From Nectonema munidae (lineage: Eukaryota > Nematomorpha > Nectonematoida > Nectonematidae): a DNA stretch of 64,000 nucleotides. The notes below the pieces were generated by a model. It was not told where the DNA came from, made no database searches, and was given only the letters and a program-made list of their open reading frames with translations. Location of the stretch: contig JAUIRK010000855.1 in assembly GCA_030549495.1 (NCBI GenBank), forward strand, positions 816,001 to 880,000, read 5' to 3'. This document shows, in pieces, positions 45,641 through 58,479 of the stretch; within the stretch, counting starts at the first letter, position 1; every line of letters begins with the position of its first letter. The position numbers and the translations under genes are program-made.

Positions 45641-46534
45641 TTAAAGGTCCAGACCCGGTCAATTGACCGGCTTTGAAAAAAAACTCATATAGCGTTTATA
45701 AAAAAGCTTTTTTTAGTAAGCAGAATAAAAGACAAATGTTCATTTATTGACATTTGGAACACACCTTTTACACACGTTTATGGAACAGGTGCCACAAACG
45801 TAATCTGAGCAATTGTAACCAGTTTTGTTATTCTTGCAAATTCACACGTCGTTCTTCGTTTTCCACATCGTCTGACTTCTGAGTTTTAGCACTAATCAAG
45901 CTGATCGTGTTGAATTTTACTATGCTTTCTTCACACAATTCTTCTCCTAGCTGAATCAAAAACTCTCTTGGACTCGTTTTGCTTATTCCCAAAGACTTGC
46001 ATATTATAAAAGACAGAAAGAGGCCATCTCCTTGACGCGGATTTTGTGGAATATATTTTCAGCATTTCATCGGCTGTATCCACACCTCATTTGGTTTAAA
46101 AATGATCTGCTCGGGTTTTTTCTTTTCGTCATCTCTTATTTTCACTTCATCGTGCATCAAGGATAATAAATAAACCACTTTGTTCTTTTTAGCTTTGTAG
46201 CATAACAAGGAAATGTTTTCGTCAGGATCATGGTTGTTTTGCTACGCAAAAGTTTTTTCGCTAGACTTAAACTTGTGAAAAAATTGTCCATCGTTACGTT
46301 CAGCCCTTGATTCATGCAAGGTTTCATTCCTTTCAGAACTACATCCACCACAACTTCGTTCTTCTTCTTTACCAAAATGCTTTAGTCACAAACAAACCAT
46401 ACATTGCACACAATGGATGAATGAGCATTACAAGAAAATAGTTGTTCGTCAATAGTCAAATTCAATCCAGGGCGAAAGAATTTTTGGCAATTCATCATGA
46501 CTGAGCTAGAAAATGAAAAGCCAGGAATGTCCAT
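45641..46534 (-). pseudogene. piggyBac transposase, 3' part
   Basis: The minus strand shows LNLTIDEQLFSCNAHSSI (the IDEQL motif), VVVDVVLKGMKPCMNQGLNV + TMDNFFTSLSLAKKLL (the DNFFTS motif of piggyBac) and, near 45830-45760, a Cys-rich end CSDYVCGTCSINVCKRCV like the C-terminal zinc-binding domain. A TTAA at 45641-45644 followed by CCCGGTCAATTGACCGG marks the probable transposon end. Stops and shifts interrupt the frame, and the N-terminal part is lost where the next element begins at 46535. Confidence 0.75.
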
Positions 46535-48971
46535 TAGGGTGTTTCACAATTATAGGGGGAAAATTTTAATTCAACTGAAAATTTATTTTTTATTTTGTTA
46601 ATAAAAAATTTGAAGAGCATCGGCCAATGGTATAATGTCGCGCAATTCATTTCAACTTTTTCATAAGGCAGGATTTGGTCCGACTTGGGAATTCTTTCCG
46701 GTAGGCTTAGACTACATGAAGAAGAAACTGAAGTTGGTCTTCTGCCTTGGTCCTTCCACTCTTTGTGAATTCCTGAACCAGAGCCACTCCACGCTCCGCT
46801 GCATCGTTGGTCACAACCAGTCCCTCTACTCGTTGGAGTCCATTTTGATAAGAAGGGTTATTCTTCCATTTTGCGGGATCCTCATCAAAAAAACTTGTGT
46901 TGATATTCATGAGTTAAAAGAATTCATTGGTATTTTTAGTTACAAAGGAGGTCACAAGAATTCTCTTCGGATCCGTCAGTTGCCTTCATGTTTGCGATGA
47001 ACAATTTCTTCTCCTGAAGGGACAGTTCTTCATCAAAGAGTGCCATTCCAACGTTAATCTCAGACAGATACCACAGATGGCGTGCCAGCGTCTTACATCT
47101 TCAAGCTATATATGGCCCGAGCCATCCATCATTCTCGATTTAAAGCCCCGGGTTTTCGAAAAGTGATGCTTTCGCGGCCATGTGGCACCCCTCCAAGAAA
47201 GATAATGACCAACTCAAGAAGCTCTCTGTAGTCGTCGCGTGGATGATTAAAGTGCAGCTGACTTTGGAAAAAATTGAGGACATCAGTAGCCCACGATGTA
47301 TCTCGAATTGCATCTTCGGCTGTTTGATAGTTTGTTTTATCCACAGAAGGCCAAAACTCTTTGAATTGTTGAAAAATTGTTGTATTAGGGCTACGTGACA
47401 CCTCTGGAACCAATCAAGAAAAGACCGCTTTTAGTAGAAGCTCGAAAACATGATGATGTCTACAAGCTAGAGTCAAGAGATCACGTCTAAGGATCTGGTG
47501 CAGACGCAGACAGACACCGCTTTTGCGACCCTCTCTTGAAGGTTCCATTCCTTGATGACGTTAATAATTGTGGTGGCTGTCGGCTCAGCTTTAGCAAGTA
47601 GCTTGAGAACTCTTTCTTCAGAAACAAGAATAGGAAGGCGAATGGAAGAAGTATCGTCATTGCTTACCTGACTTCGATCAAGAGCTGCAGCAACTTCTGG
47701 GTTAATGATGGAGGCTTTCCTAATTCTGCAAGATTTTTTGTCTAGAGATTTATATGGACTTTCAACTCTGGGACTCGATGAAGAAGACGACGACGATTCA
47801 TACTTAGTTTTTGAAAATCTTTCCTCCTATGCCCCTTTTTCTCTTTGCAATCTCTTCGCCTCTGCCATAATTCGTTTCCTTTTCCTTTCCTCTTTATAAC
47901 CCTTCTCGTCCATGCTTCCTTTGAGCCTCGAGAAAATCCCGATCTTCTTTGATTATCATCATCTGCATTGCATCCTAATGAGCTATGTCAAACAATTGAT
48001 TTAGCTTGAGCTGAAAAGACTTTCGGTCCTCCACCGCTTTCCCAGATTCTCGGGATTTGGATTTCTTGAGGGCCGCGTACTCATCGTATAGCTTCTTCTG
48101 TTTTTTGAGGATGTGACAATAATCTTCTGTTGGAATATTGGCCTTTTCCCATTGCTCTTGAAATTTTAGAGTGTTTTCTCGTATGGCCTTAGTCAAGTCT
48201 CTGGGATTCCTCTTGACATGCAATTCCAAAAACCTCAAAACTTCTCCAGTGAGGGGAAGCAAGTTTTGTGGTAACTCGTTCGTTGCTAATCCGCCAACCA
48301 GCCAGAGAGTATTCTTTGACCGCAACTCAGACATTTGAATAGAGGCAGTGGATCAACAAGGAGTGCAAACAACAAACACTTATAAGTATCTGATTTTTCA
48401 TAGTTGATCTAAAAGCAGGGTCTATTTTCTTTGAACTGCTATTGAATCTCGATTAATAATGGCAAACTAATGTATTTATGTTAGAAAATTGATGGAGATT
48501 ATTTCCTATAACATTCGTAACATGAGAGATTTATCACAAAATATTGAACTAATTTAGCAAAATAATCAAAAATATAAAATAGAGTGAATAATAGGAAACA
48601 CCAACTTATCGATTAGATAATATGGTGTAGTCAACAAACATGCGATTCACGACGTAGGATGTATTTAATAATTCGTTATAGTAGTAGTGGTATACTTCTA
48701 TATGTATTAATAAATTTTTGAAATTTTAATGAATAATGATAAATACGATCCCTTAAAATGTTTTGTCACTTCACAAAGATGAACAACGCACTGATGTACA
48801 AGACAGGAGTGAACGACATGTATGCCTCCCATAACTTCTGTAGCTCTGCGCGACATCAAGGTGTGGACTTTACAGTATAAAATTTTGCCAAACTAATTTT
48901 TTGATGAAAAGGAATGTAACGAGAGGTTGTTCATAAAAATCCAACAAGTTCCATTTTTTTGAAACACCCTA
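46535..48971 (-). mobile_element. DNA transposon of an uncharacterised transposase-like family, TA-flanked
   Basis: Inverted ends TAGGGTGTTTCA (46535, and inverted at 48971), with TA at both borders as in Tc1/mariner-like insertion. Coding on the minus strand: 48334-47975 (MSELRSKNTLWLVGGL ... LNQLFDIAH), then NPEVAAALDRSQVS, then LPILVSEERVLKLLAKAEP, then LLTLACRHH, FKEFWPSVDKTNYQT, RDDYRELLELVIIFLGGVP, and at 46910-46707 FDEDPAKWKNNPSYQNG then VTNDAAERGVALVQEF. I recall this order from uncharacterised repeat proteins of many invertebrates; the block between ALDRSQVS and LPILVSEE is largely deleted here, and several shifts and stops make it inactive. The superfamily is not known to me. Confidence 0.7.
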
Positions 48972-49104
48972 AAGCCCATATTCTGCACAATGCTGCTCAT
49001 ACCGCGGCTAGCGTTCTTTCTGTTGATGTTGAAGTAATTGTTGTTAAGTTGTTTGTTGGAACTAAGAAGCTAAAAGATTACTACGAGTCTCTGTTGGTGT
49101 ACAG

Positions 49105-51877
49105 CAGGGGTGGCCAACCTTTTGTTTCCCATGCACCAATTTTTTTACCCCTAATTCAGATGCGCCACGCAAAATTTTTAAGCTCTTTTAACACGTTAAG
49201 TATTGTAATTTGGATATATTTAGTAGTTATACATATAAGCATTTGATATATGTGATAGTTAGACAGACTTGGTAGTGGTAGAGGAAAGAGTTTTACATGA
49301 ATACAAGGTAGACTTTACTAACACACTTTATTTAACTTTGAATTCGCTTTGACAATATTAAGTATTTATTTCTGAAAGTGCTAATAAAAATATATGAACA
49401 CAATAAGCAGTTTTAAGGAAGAATGATTTCACATACAGGAAAAATAACATAATTATCTTTAATGAGATTTTTGACTTTGTTTTGCTTTCACCAAATCTTG
49501 AAAATTAGGAATTGAATTAGTAACTGATAGCAACAGACAGTTCTTCAAATTCGAATCAGATAGTTTGTTCTTTAGCATTTTCATGGATGAAAATGCTTGC
49601 TCGCATCTATAAGTTGTTCCGAAGTGACATGCATAAATTTGGGCAAACTTTCTCAGTACTGGAAAATGTTGATATGGAAAGATCGCCAAAAATCAATCAT
49701 TTCAGGTGAACTTGGGAGTGAGGAAAGTGCATCAAATGTACTCTTTAGTACTGAATTAGCTTTTAAATCAATAAGTTCCATCTGTATATTGGTAGGCATT
49801 TTCAGAATGTTTTGTTCAGTAAGTGAAAATGTATTTATAAACGCAAGCATGCAGTCTTCTTCTTCATCAAAATTACTAAAATGACTATCAAAAGCCTCTT
49901 TAGTTGTAACTATCTTCAACACATTCATGTCGTTCCTTTAAATGTGGAAATTGGCTCAAATCCTTATTTTCTAGCTGAGAGATAAACAATTTTAGCTTCA
50001 TTTTGAATGCACTGATATCATTTACTAGGCTAGGAAACAATTTGTCTTTACCCTGCAGTTTTGAATTTAGGTCACTGAGATGGCTGGTAATATCAACTAA
50101 AAATGCTAAATCAAACATACACTTTTCATCACACAAAAGGGCCCTTTCTTCAGCCAGGCTCTTCAAGAAAATCATGTACAAGATTTTTCAGTTTCCAAAA
50201 TCTTCTGAGAACTTGTCCTCTAGAAAGCCAACGCACTTCGCAATGAAGGATGAGATCACCATATTCCATATCTAACAGTTCACAATATTCTCTCCTTTTT
50301 AATCCTCTTGCTCCAATTTTATTCACACATTTTACAGCTGTTATCACAACATGCTGAAAATTCAAAATTTTTCCACAGAGTGACTCTTAGTGTATAATGC
50401 AATGATATTTTAGAAATGGACGACCTAAAAACTTTTCAAGCAAGGTTACAGTTCCAGCAAATCTACTAATCATTGACAGCGCTCCGTCAGTGCAGACGCT
50501 TAAGAGTTTACTAAAATTTATTTGCTGATTTTGTAGACAAGACTTTACTTTCTCAAATATGTCAGACCCTCTGGTTTTTCCATGGAGTGACTCAAGGCCA
50601 ATAAGTTCTTCAAAAATGTTAAAATTATCATCAATCCCTCTTATAAAAATACTTAACTGGGCTACATCACATGTCAGAAGATTCGTCCAAGGCTAAAGAA
50701 AGGAAAGAACATGCACGGACACGTTTCTTCAGTTGCTCAGATACGTCATGAGAAAGTTATTCAATGCGTCTTGTAATTGTCTGCTTTGAAAGAGCGATTT
50801 CGTTTCCTTTCTTTCAATACTTGTGTCACCAACACATTTTGCAAATATTTGGAGACAAGATTTAACAATATCTTCACCGTCAGAAAAGGTTTATGCTTTT
50901 TGGCTAACACAAAGGCATCGCCAAACTTTCACAACATCTTTTGACGAAGAGTTTTTCCTCTTTTCTCCTGAAAACATATTCTTTGCGTAACTCAGAGCCA
51001 GGCACTAACTTATGTTTTTCTTCTATTTCAACTTGGTGTCTTTTATAGTATCTGCTAAGATATCTTCTCTTATCTAATAGGGTGCTTTCACAAACAATAC
51101 ACATTGGCTTTCCTAAAGAACTCGTAATGAATAAGAATTCATTCTCCCACAGTTAATCAAACTGACGTTTGCTATCACTTTCTGTTTTTCTTTTGTTCGT
51201 TATCTTTCACTATGGTTAATAAATTATTATCTAAAAAAAGAAAAAATCTTGTTTACTATTATATTATTATTATTACTATGAGATATTTAAACTTTAAAAT
51301 TAGCAATAAGAATGATAAGAGAAATACTTGTATATTTGTTGGATTTTTATTAAAAAAACATATTTTGCACCCAGGCGAGGCCAAAAATTTACAAAAATTA
51401 AAAAACAAAAAATTTAAATTTTATATTCTAATAGAGTTAGATATGCTAACTCCAAATATGTAATCTATTTGTACTGAATCAGTAATACAGTCAATATTCG
51501 ATATAAAAAATATTCCATATTCGGAAAAATTCAAAGCCTAATATAAAATTTTATCAAATTACAACTTCAAAAACACTCATGATATATTAAAATAAGGATA
51601 AAAAAACTTCATTTTACTTACGAACACAAATGTGGTTTTTTTGATAAATGGAACAAGAAAAATTTTAATTTTTTATTTTAATTCCATGTCCTTAAATTGA
51701 ATATGATGCGCTTATAACGAATGCGCCTATATCGAATATTGACTGTATTTTTATATTTTTTTCCTTTTTTTTTACGAGCAGACCTTTTTTCTTTTATTAT
51801 CTCAGGTGCATAATGCGCCACTTGTAATTATGCAATGCACCACTGTTGGCGCATGCGCAATAGATTGGCCACCCCTG
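49105..51877 (-). mobile_element. hAT transposon (GTF2IRD2/EPM2AIP1-like transposase) nested in an older hAT
   Basis: A 2.77-kb element with ends CAGGGGTGGCCAACCTTTT and ATTGGCCACCCCTG and flank GTGTACAG / ATGTACAG (7 of 8) at 49097-49104 and 51878-51885. On the minus strand the transposase runs from LFVKRCCESLAMPL and YLSRYYKRHQVEIEEKHK (near 51050) through VITAVKCVNKIGARGLKRRE, LILHCEVRWLSRGQVLRRFW, FLVDITSHLSDLNSKLQGKD, SLTEQNILKMPTNIQMELID to the C-terminal YACHFGTTYRCEQAFSSMK. This is the domain order of the hAT proteins related to GTF2IRD2 and EPM2AIP1. At least four frame breaks; inactive. It contains a pogo-like MITE. Confidence 0.85.
51488..51745. mobile_element. pogo/mariner-type MITE nested in the hAT
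   Basis: 258 bp with perfect inverted ends CAGTCAATATTCGATATA and TATATCGAATATTGACTG, flanked by TA on both sides (51486-51487, 51746-51747). Non-coding. The near-perfect ends suggest it is the youngest layer of this stack. Confidence 0.85.
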
Positions 51878-52783
51878 ATGTACAGTATGCCTCAGTTTTC
51901 TCACATTCTAAAACTCGTTGGCTTTCTCTGATGAGAGAATCCTAAAGTTATTTGAAGCACTTAAATCTTTCTTTGCTTCTGAAGAAAAGGACCCCAACAT
52001 TCTGCTAGATTTTTTTAATAATCCTCTAAGCGAAGCTTACTTATATTTTATCCATAGGCTTGAGTATGTTTTTACCAGCAGGATTATGAAGATAAAAAAG
52101 AGAGAAAACAGCTATTTATCCTCACAGCAGTTTATCCCCCTTAGTGTTAAGGGTTAACAATGATAATATCACATCTCAGGAGAAGAAGAAATTCCAGCTT
52201 GAAGTGAATAACTACTACGTCACTTGACATGACTATCTTAAGAAATGGGTTTCATATTTAGAAAGTTTTGAGTCTTTCATGGCTGTTATTAGATACTCTT
52301 ACAGCATGAGAACAAGTACAATCGTCGTGTCTAGTGTTAAAAAACAAAGGCATACAAATTGATGACAACATGCTTTTTGTCAGTGGTAAGCATTTAAAAG
52401 ACTCCTTGTTAAACAGATGGAGATCAAACCTGATGAATGGAAGACTAAACTATGCCATGAAAGATGGTGTTGTATCCTTCAAATGATGGAATTTCAATAA
52501 CAATATTCAGAGATGTTAATTTTGTGTGAGTAAGCATTCCAGCTCATAATGCTAATGTTGAGCGTGTATTCTCACTCATGAATATCCGATAGTCCGTAGA
52601 AGCTTCTTACAATGCAGATGGAACCTTAATTTTCAATGTAAAGAATTTTATAGACAGGTGCTAGGAAATAAGGAGCTATTGAAAAAAGCAAAATCATCAG
52701 AGAAATATAATTAAAGAATAAAGATTTGAGTTCAATTCTCGCTCATGCAATTTTTTTTTCACTTATACTCATATGCTCTAAAT

Positions 52784-55705
52784 CAGTGTTTCTCAACCTT
52801 TTTAAAAAAATCTCAGGCCCACTTAACTTTTTAAGAGAAACCCAATGCTTTAATTTAAACATCATATGATCGTATATAGAACTACATGACCTTTAATAAA
52901 GTTTAAATAATAATAAAATCTTTATTAGCATAAATAATAATGAAAATTTAGACTTGACTGTTCCTGGTGTCTATTTATTAGCTTATCAAAATGAATTTTC
53001 ATACCTTGGTTAAATCTTAATCGTAACTCTCCTCTCTTTCAAATTTGCAAATGATTACGCTCATTTGTCAGTAAATCATTTGCTGCTGAAAATCCTGTCT
53101 CGACCAACCAAGTAGTAGGAAAACCAAGTATAAACGGGACAACTTTTTCAAAGAGCATTGTATGTTTTGATGCTACTTTCAAGCCATCCTTTTTGATGTT
53201 TGCCATTAATACTTTGTTCTCTTTCAGTTCAAGAAGTTCTCCAGCAATATAAGGATCAAGATCTGTCTCACTTAAAATATCAAAATGTTCAATATCCATA
53301 ATCCAACTAGGCGGACTCATTTCAATGACATCTTTAATTAAATCTTCTAGTCATGACATCTTTTAGATTCTGTAAGTGGTCAATACAGCTTGTGATTACT
53401 TCTGGACTTGGAGAAGTTTCTGCCAAATTAGAGAAAAAAGCAAATTCATTTTTTTGTAGATGAATTTTCCAGAGACTTATTTTATTTAAAAAACAACGCA
53501 CTTTTTCAGCACAATCTAAGACATTAGCGTTTCGTCCTTGAATTGCCATAGTGAGTTTATTGACATGCGCAAATAGATGAGCTAGGTAAAAAATCTTTGC
53601 TTTTATATCAGTTTTATTTATCGCTGAGAACAAAGTCTTTGCTTTATCTTTCTGCTTCTTGCTACACGCCTGTGTTTCCATCTGATGAACAAAGATAAGA
53701 ACCATATCCCACATTTCAGCAAGACGAATAAGAGAATTTCCTTTTGAGAGCCATTGCACTTCTGTATGCATGAGAAGAGTCTGGTGATCTTCATCTAAAA
53801 GGCGGTCATGCAAACCGTTGGCTTTGACAAAATTGATTGTTGATATTGCAACTTTTAATGCCTCTTCCATATCGCAATTAAGAGATTTTGCAGCAAGATG
53901 TTCTCTATGAATGATGCAGTGAATAGATACCAAAAGAGGGACAAGTTCTTTTAATTTTGTTATAAAACCATTGTGCTTTCCCGTCATCGCGCTGGCACCG
54001 TCTGTTGCAATCTGCAGATTTGATAGAGGGATTTCATTATCATGTAGATAGTCGCAAACACCTGCAAATATAGTCTCGCTTCGTGTGTCAGTCAACTTTT
54101 TAATGAATAACATTTCTTCATGAATTGTCAATTCATCAATATATCTGACATAGGCCAATAATAAGACAGAATTATTTATTGTTGTTTCATCAATTTGTAA
54201 AAAAAACTTTGAAACTTTCAATTTTTGAACGAGCTGTTCCTCGAGGTTTCGAGCCATTTCATCCTGCCTTCTCTTTATTGTGTCATTAGACAAGGGAATT
54301 TTTTGTAGAATATTAGCAGCCTGTTCTCCTAGCAGTTCTTTAGCACATATTAACATAGCTGGCTTTACCAAACGTCCTGCAATAGTATGAGGCTTACCCA
54401 CCTTAGCAACCAATTCGCTCACTGCATAACTAACTTTCAGTGTCTTTTATTGTTCTCACTTGTTTTTTTTAGAAAAGACTCTAAAGTTTTGGGAGCATTT
54501 TTTTGACGTATCTCAATTCTCTTCTCAAAATAACTACTCTCTTTTCCTACGGAACCTGGATGCTTTAGCTGTTGATGAGATAACAATTTGGATTTCTTCA
54601 TTGAGTCATTTGTCATTACTAATCCGCAGTCTACACACTCAGGCTTATCAGATCTAGTAATAAAAAATCTCGTTGATAACTGCGTAGTCTTTCTTTTTTT
54701 TGAAATTGTTGATGACATTATTAAAGTAAGCCTAAGAAGAAAATACAAAAAACATTAGGCTTTATCCTTGCAATACATTTGTAGTAAACTTAATAAATTC
54801 GAATTATAAACAAGTAATTTTATCTATGAATTTTTATAGGAATAGGGATTTTTAATTAGTTTCAAACACTGTAATATGCGATCATAGTTTAGATTTTAGA
54901 AAATTAAATCTTTTATTGCGTTTTGTCATTTAAATAAACGATCAGTGTTTTATCAATGAAGTTTTATTTTTTAACGCAACTTAAAAATTACTTATGTTTT
55001 TAAAATTTAGTGAGTCTAGCCTAATAATTTTCCCTCTTAAAAATGAGACTTGACGGAATACCACTCAATCACAAAATGTTACTAGGAGTTAAATAATTTA
55101 CTTGTTAGGACAATTATTCTATCATCAAGTAATGTAAAATGTTTTAAAACTTACCAATTTAAGGAAACAACCTGGAAATTATTTTAAGCCGCGTTATAAA
55201 ATAAATACGTTATGATCAAATGATAGTATATTGTATGCTGTAAAATGTTAATAACAAATGTTGAATGCGAACAATAATTGTTGATTGAAAATTTAAAGTT
55301 TTCACACAAAAAAATTATTGAGAACTTCTACAAGTCTACACTGAACAAAACATTTGATATGACACGACGAAGAAGAGTGTGTGTGAGAGAGAGAGAGAGA
55401 AGAGAGAAAGAGACAACACAAGATAATAAGCTCACAAAAATAATAGAGTTTTTTTTCCATGTTTATTATTATCCCTTTACCATAAAATGGCTTATGAATA
55501 AGTGTGTTTGTATTGAAAAATCACATCTCTAAATAAATAAACACTAAAGAGCAATTACAAAATTTTAAATTACTGAAAAAATCAAAAATTTTAAACCTAG
55601 TGTAATATTCTTGAGGCCAACCTTAAGCCCAAAAAAATATTCAGGCCCATTTTCAAACTTTAAAAACCCACTTGTGGGCCTGAGGGCCCACGTTGAGAAA
55701 CACTG
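52784..55705 (-). mobile_element. Nearly complete hAT transposon (BED finger, SCAND3/ZBED-like transposase)
   Basis: A 2.92-kb element with ends CAGTGTTTCTCAACC / GTTGAGAAACACTG and a perfect 8-bp duplication CTCTAAAT (52776-52783, 55706-55713). The minus strand encodes three consecutive blocks: 54748-54437 with the BED-type finger (CVDCGLVM, then LLSHQQLKHPGS); 54422-53334 with VGKPHTIAGRLVKPAM, LQIDETT, LQIATDGASAMTGKHNGFI, HCIIHREHLAAKSL and HTEVQWLSKGNSL; and 53320-53039 with the C-terminal FPTTWLVETGFSAANDLLTN. Only two reading-frame shifts, near 54438 and near 53330, separate the blocks. A GA microsatellite lies at 55384-55412 in its 5' part. No GC change against neighbours. Confidence 0.9.
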
Positions 55706-55713
55706 CTCTAAAT

Positions 55714-56860
55714 GAAATGAAAGGGTTGTGTATCAATTTAGGGGGCTCCTTCATTTTTCCTCAAATTTGCACCAAATGTGTTTTTTTGAAAAAGCAATAT
55801 ATGGGATATTTTTTAATATGGGAGTCGCATTATTTTATGGTTAGTTAAAAAGCCCTATTATAGTAAAACAAAACTAAGCTAATTAAGGTTTTTACAAACC
55901 TTAAGATTTTTGGTATTTTTAAACCATAAAAGCTTTCTGTTAACAAGACCATACATTCACAGCAAGTAAACAAAAGATTTTTTCATAAAACATATCGACA
56001 TTTAAACTCAAATTTTCTAAAGTATCCAGATGGAATTAAATCTTTGTGTTACTGAAAGAACCAACTGTTGATGCATGAATTTGTAAAACCTTGTTTCATC
56101 CTCATAGTGTAATTTTCAGCCGACACGAAGGGTTTAAAATTTGTTCCATCATTAACTGTATATAAAAAAAACTAGTTTACAAACACCTTTTTGCACAACC
56201 CTCATATTAAAAAATATCCAATATATTTCTCTTTTATTTTTGTATTGTTTGTTTGATTATGAGTTTTTCAAATAATTTTCTTTATACACCATTAAAATTC
56301 TTACTTTATGCCTTTCACTTGTGATAATTATCTCTACATTTTAAAATATATTGGCCTAGCTGTGTATGTAGGTATAAATTTATATATGTTGTGAAAAATT
56401 GCAAGAGTGTCTCGGATTTGTAACCTTGTAATCTGGCAACCCTGAGTATTGTTGACTTTACAAAAATAAAATCGTCTAGGAATACAAATCTTCGGCTTTA
56501 CATTAGATATCGTAGTGAAAGAAATAATCAATTTTAAATAAAACTTTTATAATTAAAAAAATAAGCTTTATACTAAAAAAATTGAGTATTTTTAAAAAAA
56601 AAAAATAAGGAAACCATTCCAAACATGGAAGAAAGAAAGAAAAAAGACATCACTACCGAATTAAATAAAGATTGTAACTTTATTAAAAAATGCCACTGAA
56701 TTACCCATCTTAGGAAAATTTTTTGAAAAAATCATTCGCAAACGATTATATAGCGCACCCAGTTTGCATACATTCCTAACCAAAATACTAAATTGTTTTA
56801 TTTCAAGAAACTACATATACTCTTACTACTCTTTTCTTTCATAAAAAATCTCTTCTACAA
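55714..56860. other. No gene seen
   Basis: AT-rich sequence. No transposon ends or coding motif recognised. Confidence 0.45.
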
Positions 56861-58160
56861 TTTGGCTAAGCATAGACAACCCTTTAAATACAGCCTGGTA
56901 TCTTGCCATTATCAAAAATTTTCTGCAAATCGTTCTCTCCGTACATCATTAAATTTATAAAGCCCTCTCTACACTTCAATGAGTATGTCTTTCAGATATT
57001 CTCTGACTAATTCTCATTTTCTTCCTCTCCTTTCTACATATTAATCTTGACCCCAGTCACTAATTTCATCAAACATCATAAAGAACACATTGATATATCA
57101 CTTTCGATACCGACAACATCGATCTTTTAAAGGAATTCCTCATTCAAACCTTTACAAACTCTGTCAAATCCTTTACAAACAAATTAAAGGCTTGCCCATG
57201 GGAGGTAACTTTTATTTATTTTATTAAATATATTTACTTACACTCCTTAGAAATAAAACACCAGCATCCATATATATCAAGTTTACCTACTAAACCATTG
57301 ACAAAGAACTTAAATACATAGACATACACATCCAATTAGTCAACAATCATTTAATTTCTTCACTTCACATAAGACCAACCAAAAAATCCATTGTTATAAA
57401 TTATAAATTGCCTCACTCTATGCGCATCAAAAAAAGCACCTACTTCGGTCATATCCAAAGAATATGCAAAATCAAAATACCAAAGCCTTACTCCACAGTC
57501 CATACTGATATTTAAAACCTTAATTCAATTTTTTTCCAAAGCGGATATTTACCCCACATCCTCAATAAATGGCACACTGAATTCTTAGCCTCCCTAGACA
57601 ATATATGTTCTATAAAATATCTTTTCTTCAATGAATTATCTTTTTCTTCAACTCCTCCAATACCCCCCCCCCCTACTCATATCGCCATACGGAGAAAAAT
57701 ACAAATTTTAATCAAGTAACATAATCTCCTTATAACCTATATACAAAAGAGACCACAAAACATCGAAAACTTATTGTCTAATAAACCTGAACTATATCCA
57801 CTACACAAGCATACATTAATTTGCAAAAACATCCTCAACTACAAATGCAACCATACCAACCTCATTTACTTAGAAATAAGTAAATTATTAGAAATCAATA
57901 GAACTTCTCTATCCTGCTTTAAGAAACAGCTCTGTCATGCCAAACCTAAAAACGCTGATAAGAAACTAGGCCACTTCTACCTTATAATCCATAAAGGTTC
58001 GCCAAGTCGACAAGACTCACTATCCATGGAAGTAATTAATTACGCCTCAAGCTACCTCCAGCAACAACACAAAGAAATATACTCCTATAAATCAATATTC
58101 ACTTTAAGCTTACCTTTAACATGCAGCAAAACACAACCAATAACCGCAAATTAACACCTC
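56860..58160 (+). pseudogene. Degraded reverse-transcriptase element, probably Penelope-like
   Basis: Near 57180 one frame reads YKQIKGLPMGG, the pattern 'Y.Q..G..MG..L' that precedes the RT catalytic box in Penelope-like and related elements. Downstream come LKYIDIHIQLVNNHLISSLH, RPTKKSIVINYKLPHSMRIK and FFQSGYLPHILNK, in the order expected for palm and thumb of such an RT. An open frame at 57774-58154 (NKPELYPLHKHTLICKNILN ...) follows on the same strand and may be its C-terminal part. Heavily decayed and without visible ends. Confidence 0.45.
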
Positions 58161-58479
58161 TAACCCAACTGAAATCCACATTCTCTATACTATTACCTAT
58201 ACTATTAGGTTTTTAGTGATTGGGCATTAAGAGATAAAATATTCATATCATATAATCCGTATAACTTCGAATTTAAATTAACTTCATGTGAACTTTTGCA
58301 TTTACTGTTAGTATCGAAATATAGGTTAGTGTAATACAATAAATTTTTACCTTCAACCATCATGGAATAAGGTGATGCTCTCAACGTGTTTCAATTCCTT
58401 GATAACACATGGACAACTGTAACTCAATGATGCATGATTAATTGATGACTCTCAATTTTGGTACAAGTATGACATTTGT

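Larger units (their letters stand above)
48972..52715 (+). pseudogene. Old hAT transposase split by a younger hAT
   Basis: The first piece, 48972-49104, reads KAHILHNAAHTAASVLSVDV, VVKLFVG, KLKDYYESLLVY. The second, 51878-52715, resumes with ERILKLFEALKSFFASEEKD + PNILLDFFNNPLSEAYLYFI and ends with the hAT C-terminal motif IPAHNANVERVFSLMNIR (near 52535). The two pieces continue one another across the inserted element at 49105-51877. The N-terminal third is missing, and the piece begins exactly at the border of the TA-flanked transposon, so the left end was lost in rearrangement. Several stops are present. Confidence 0.75.
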
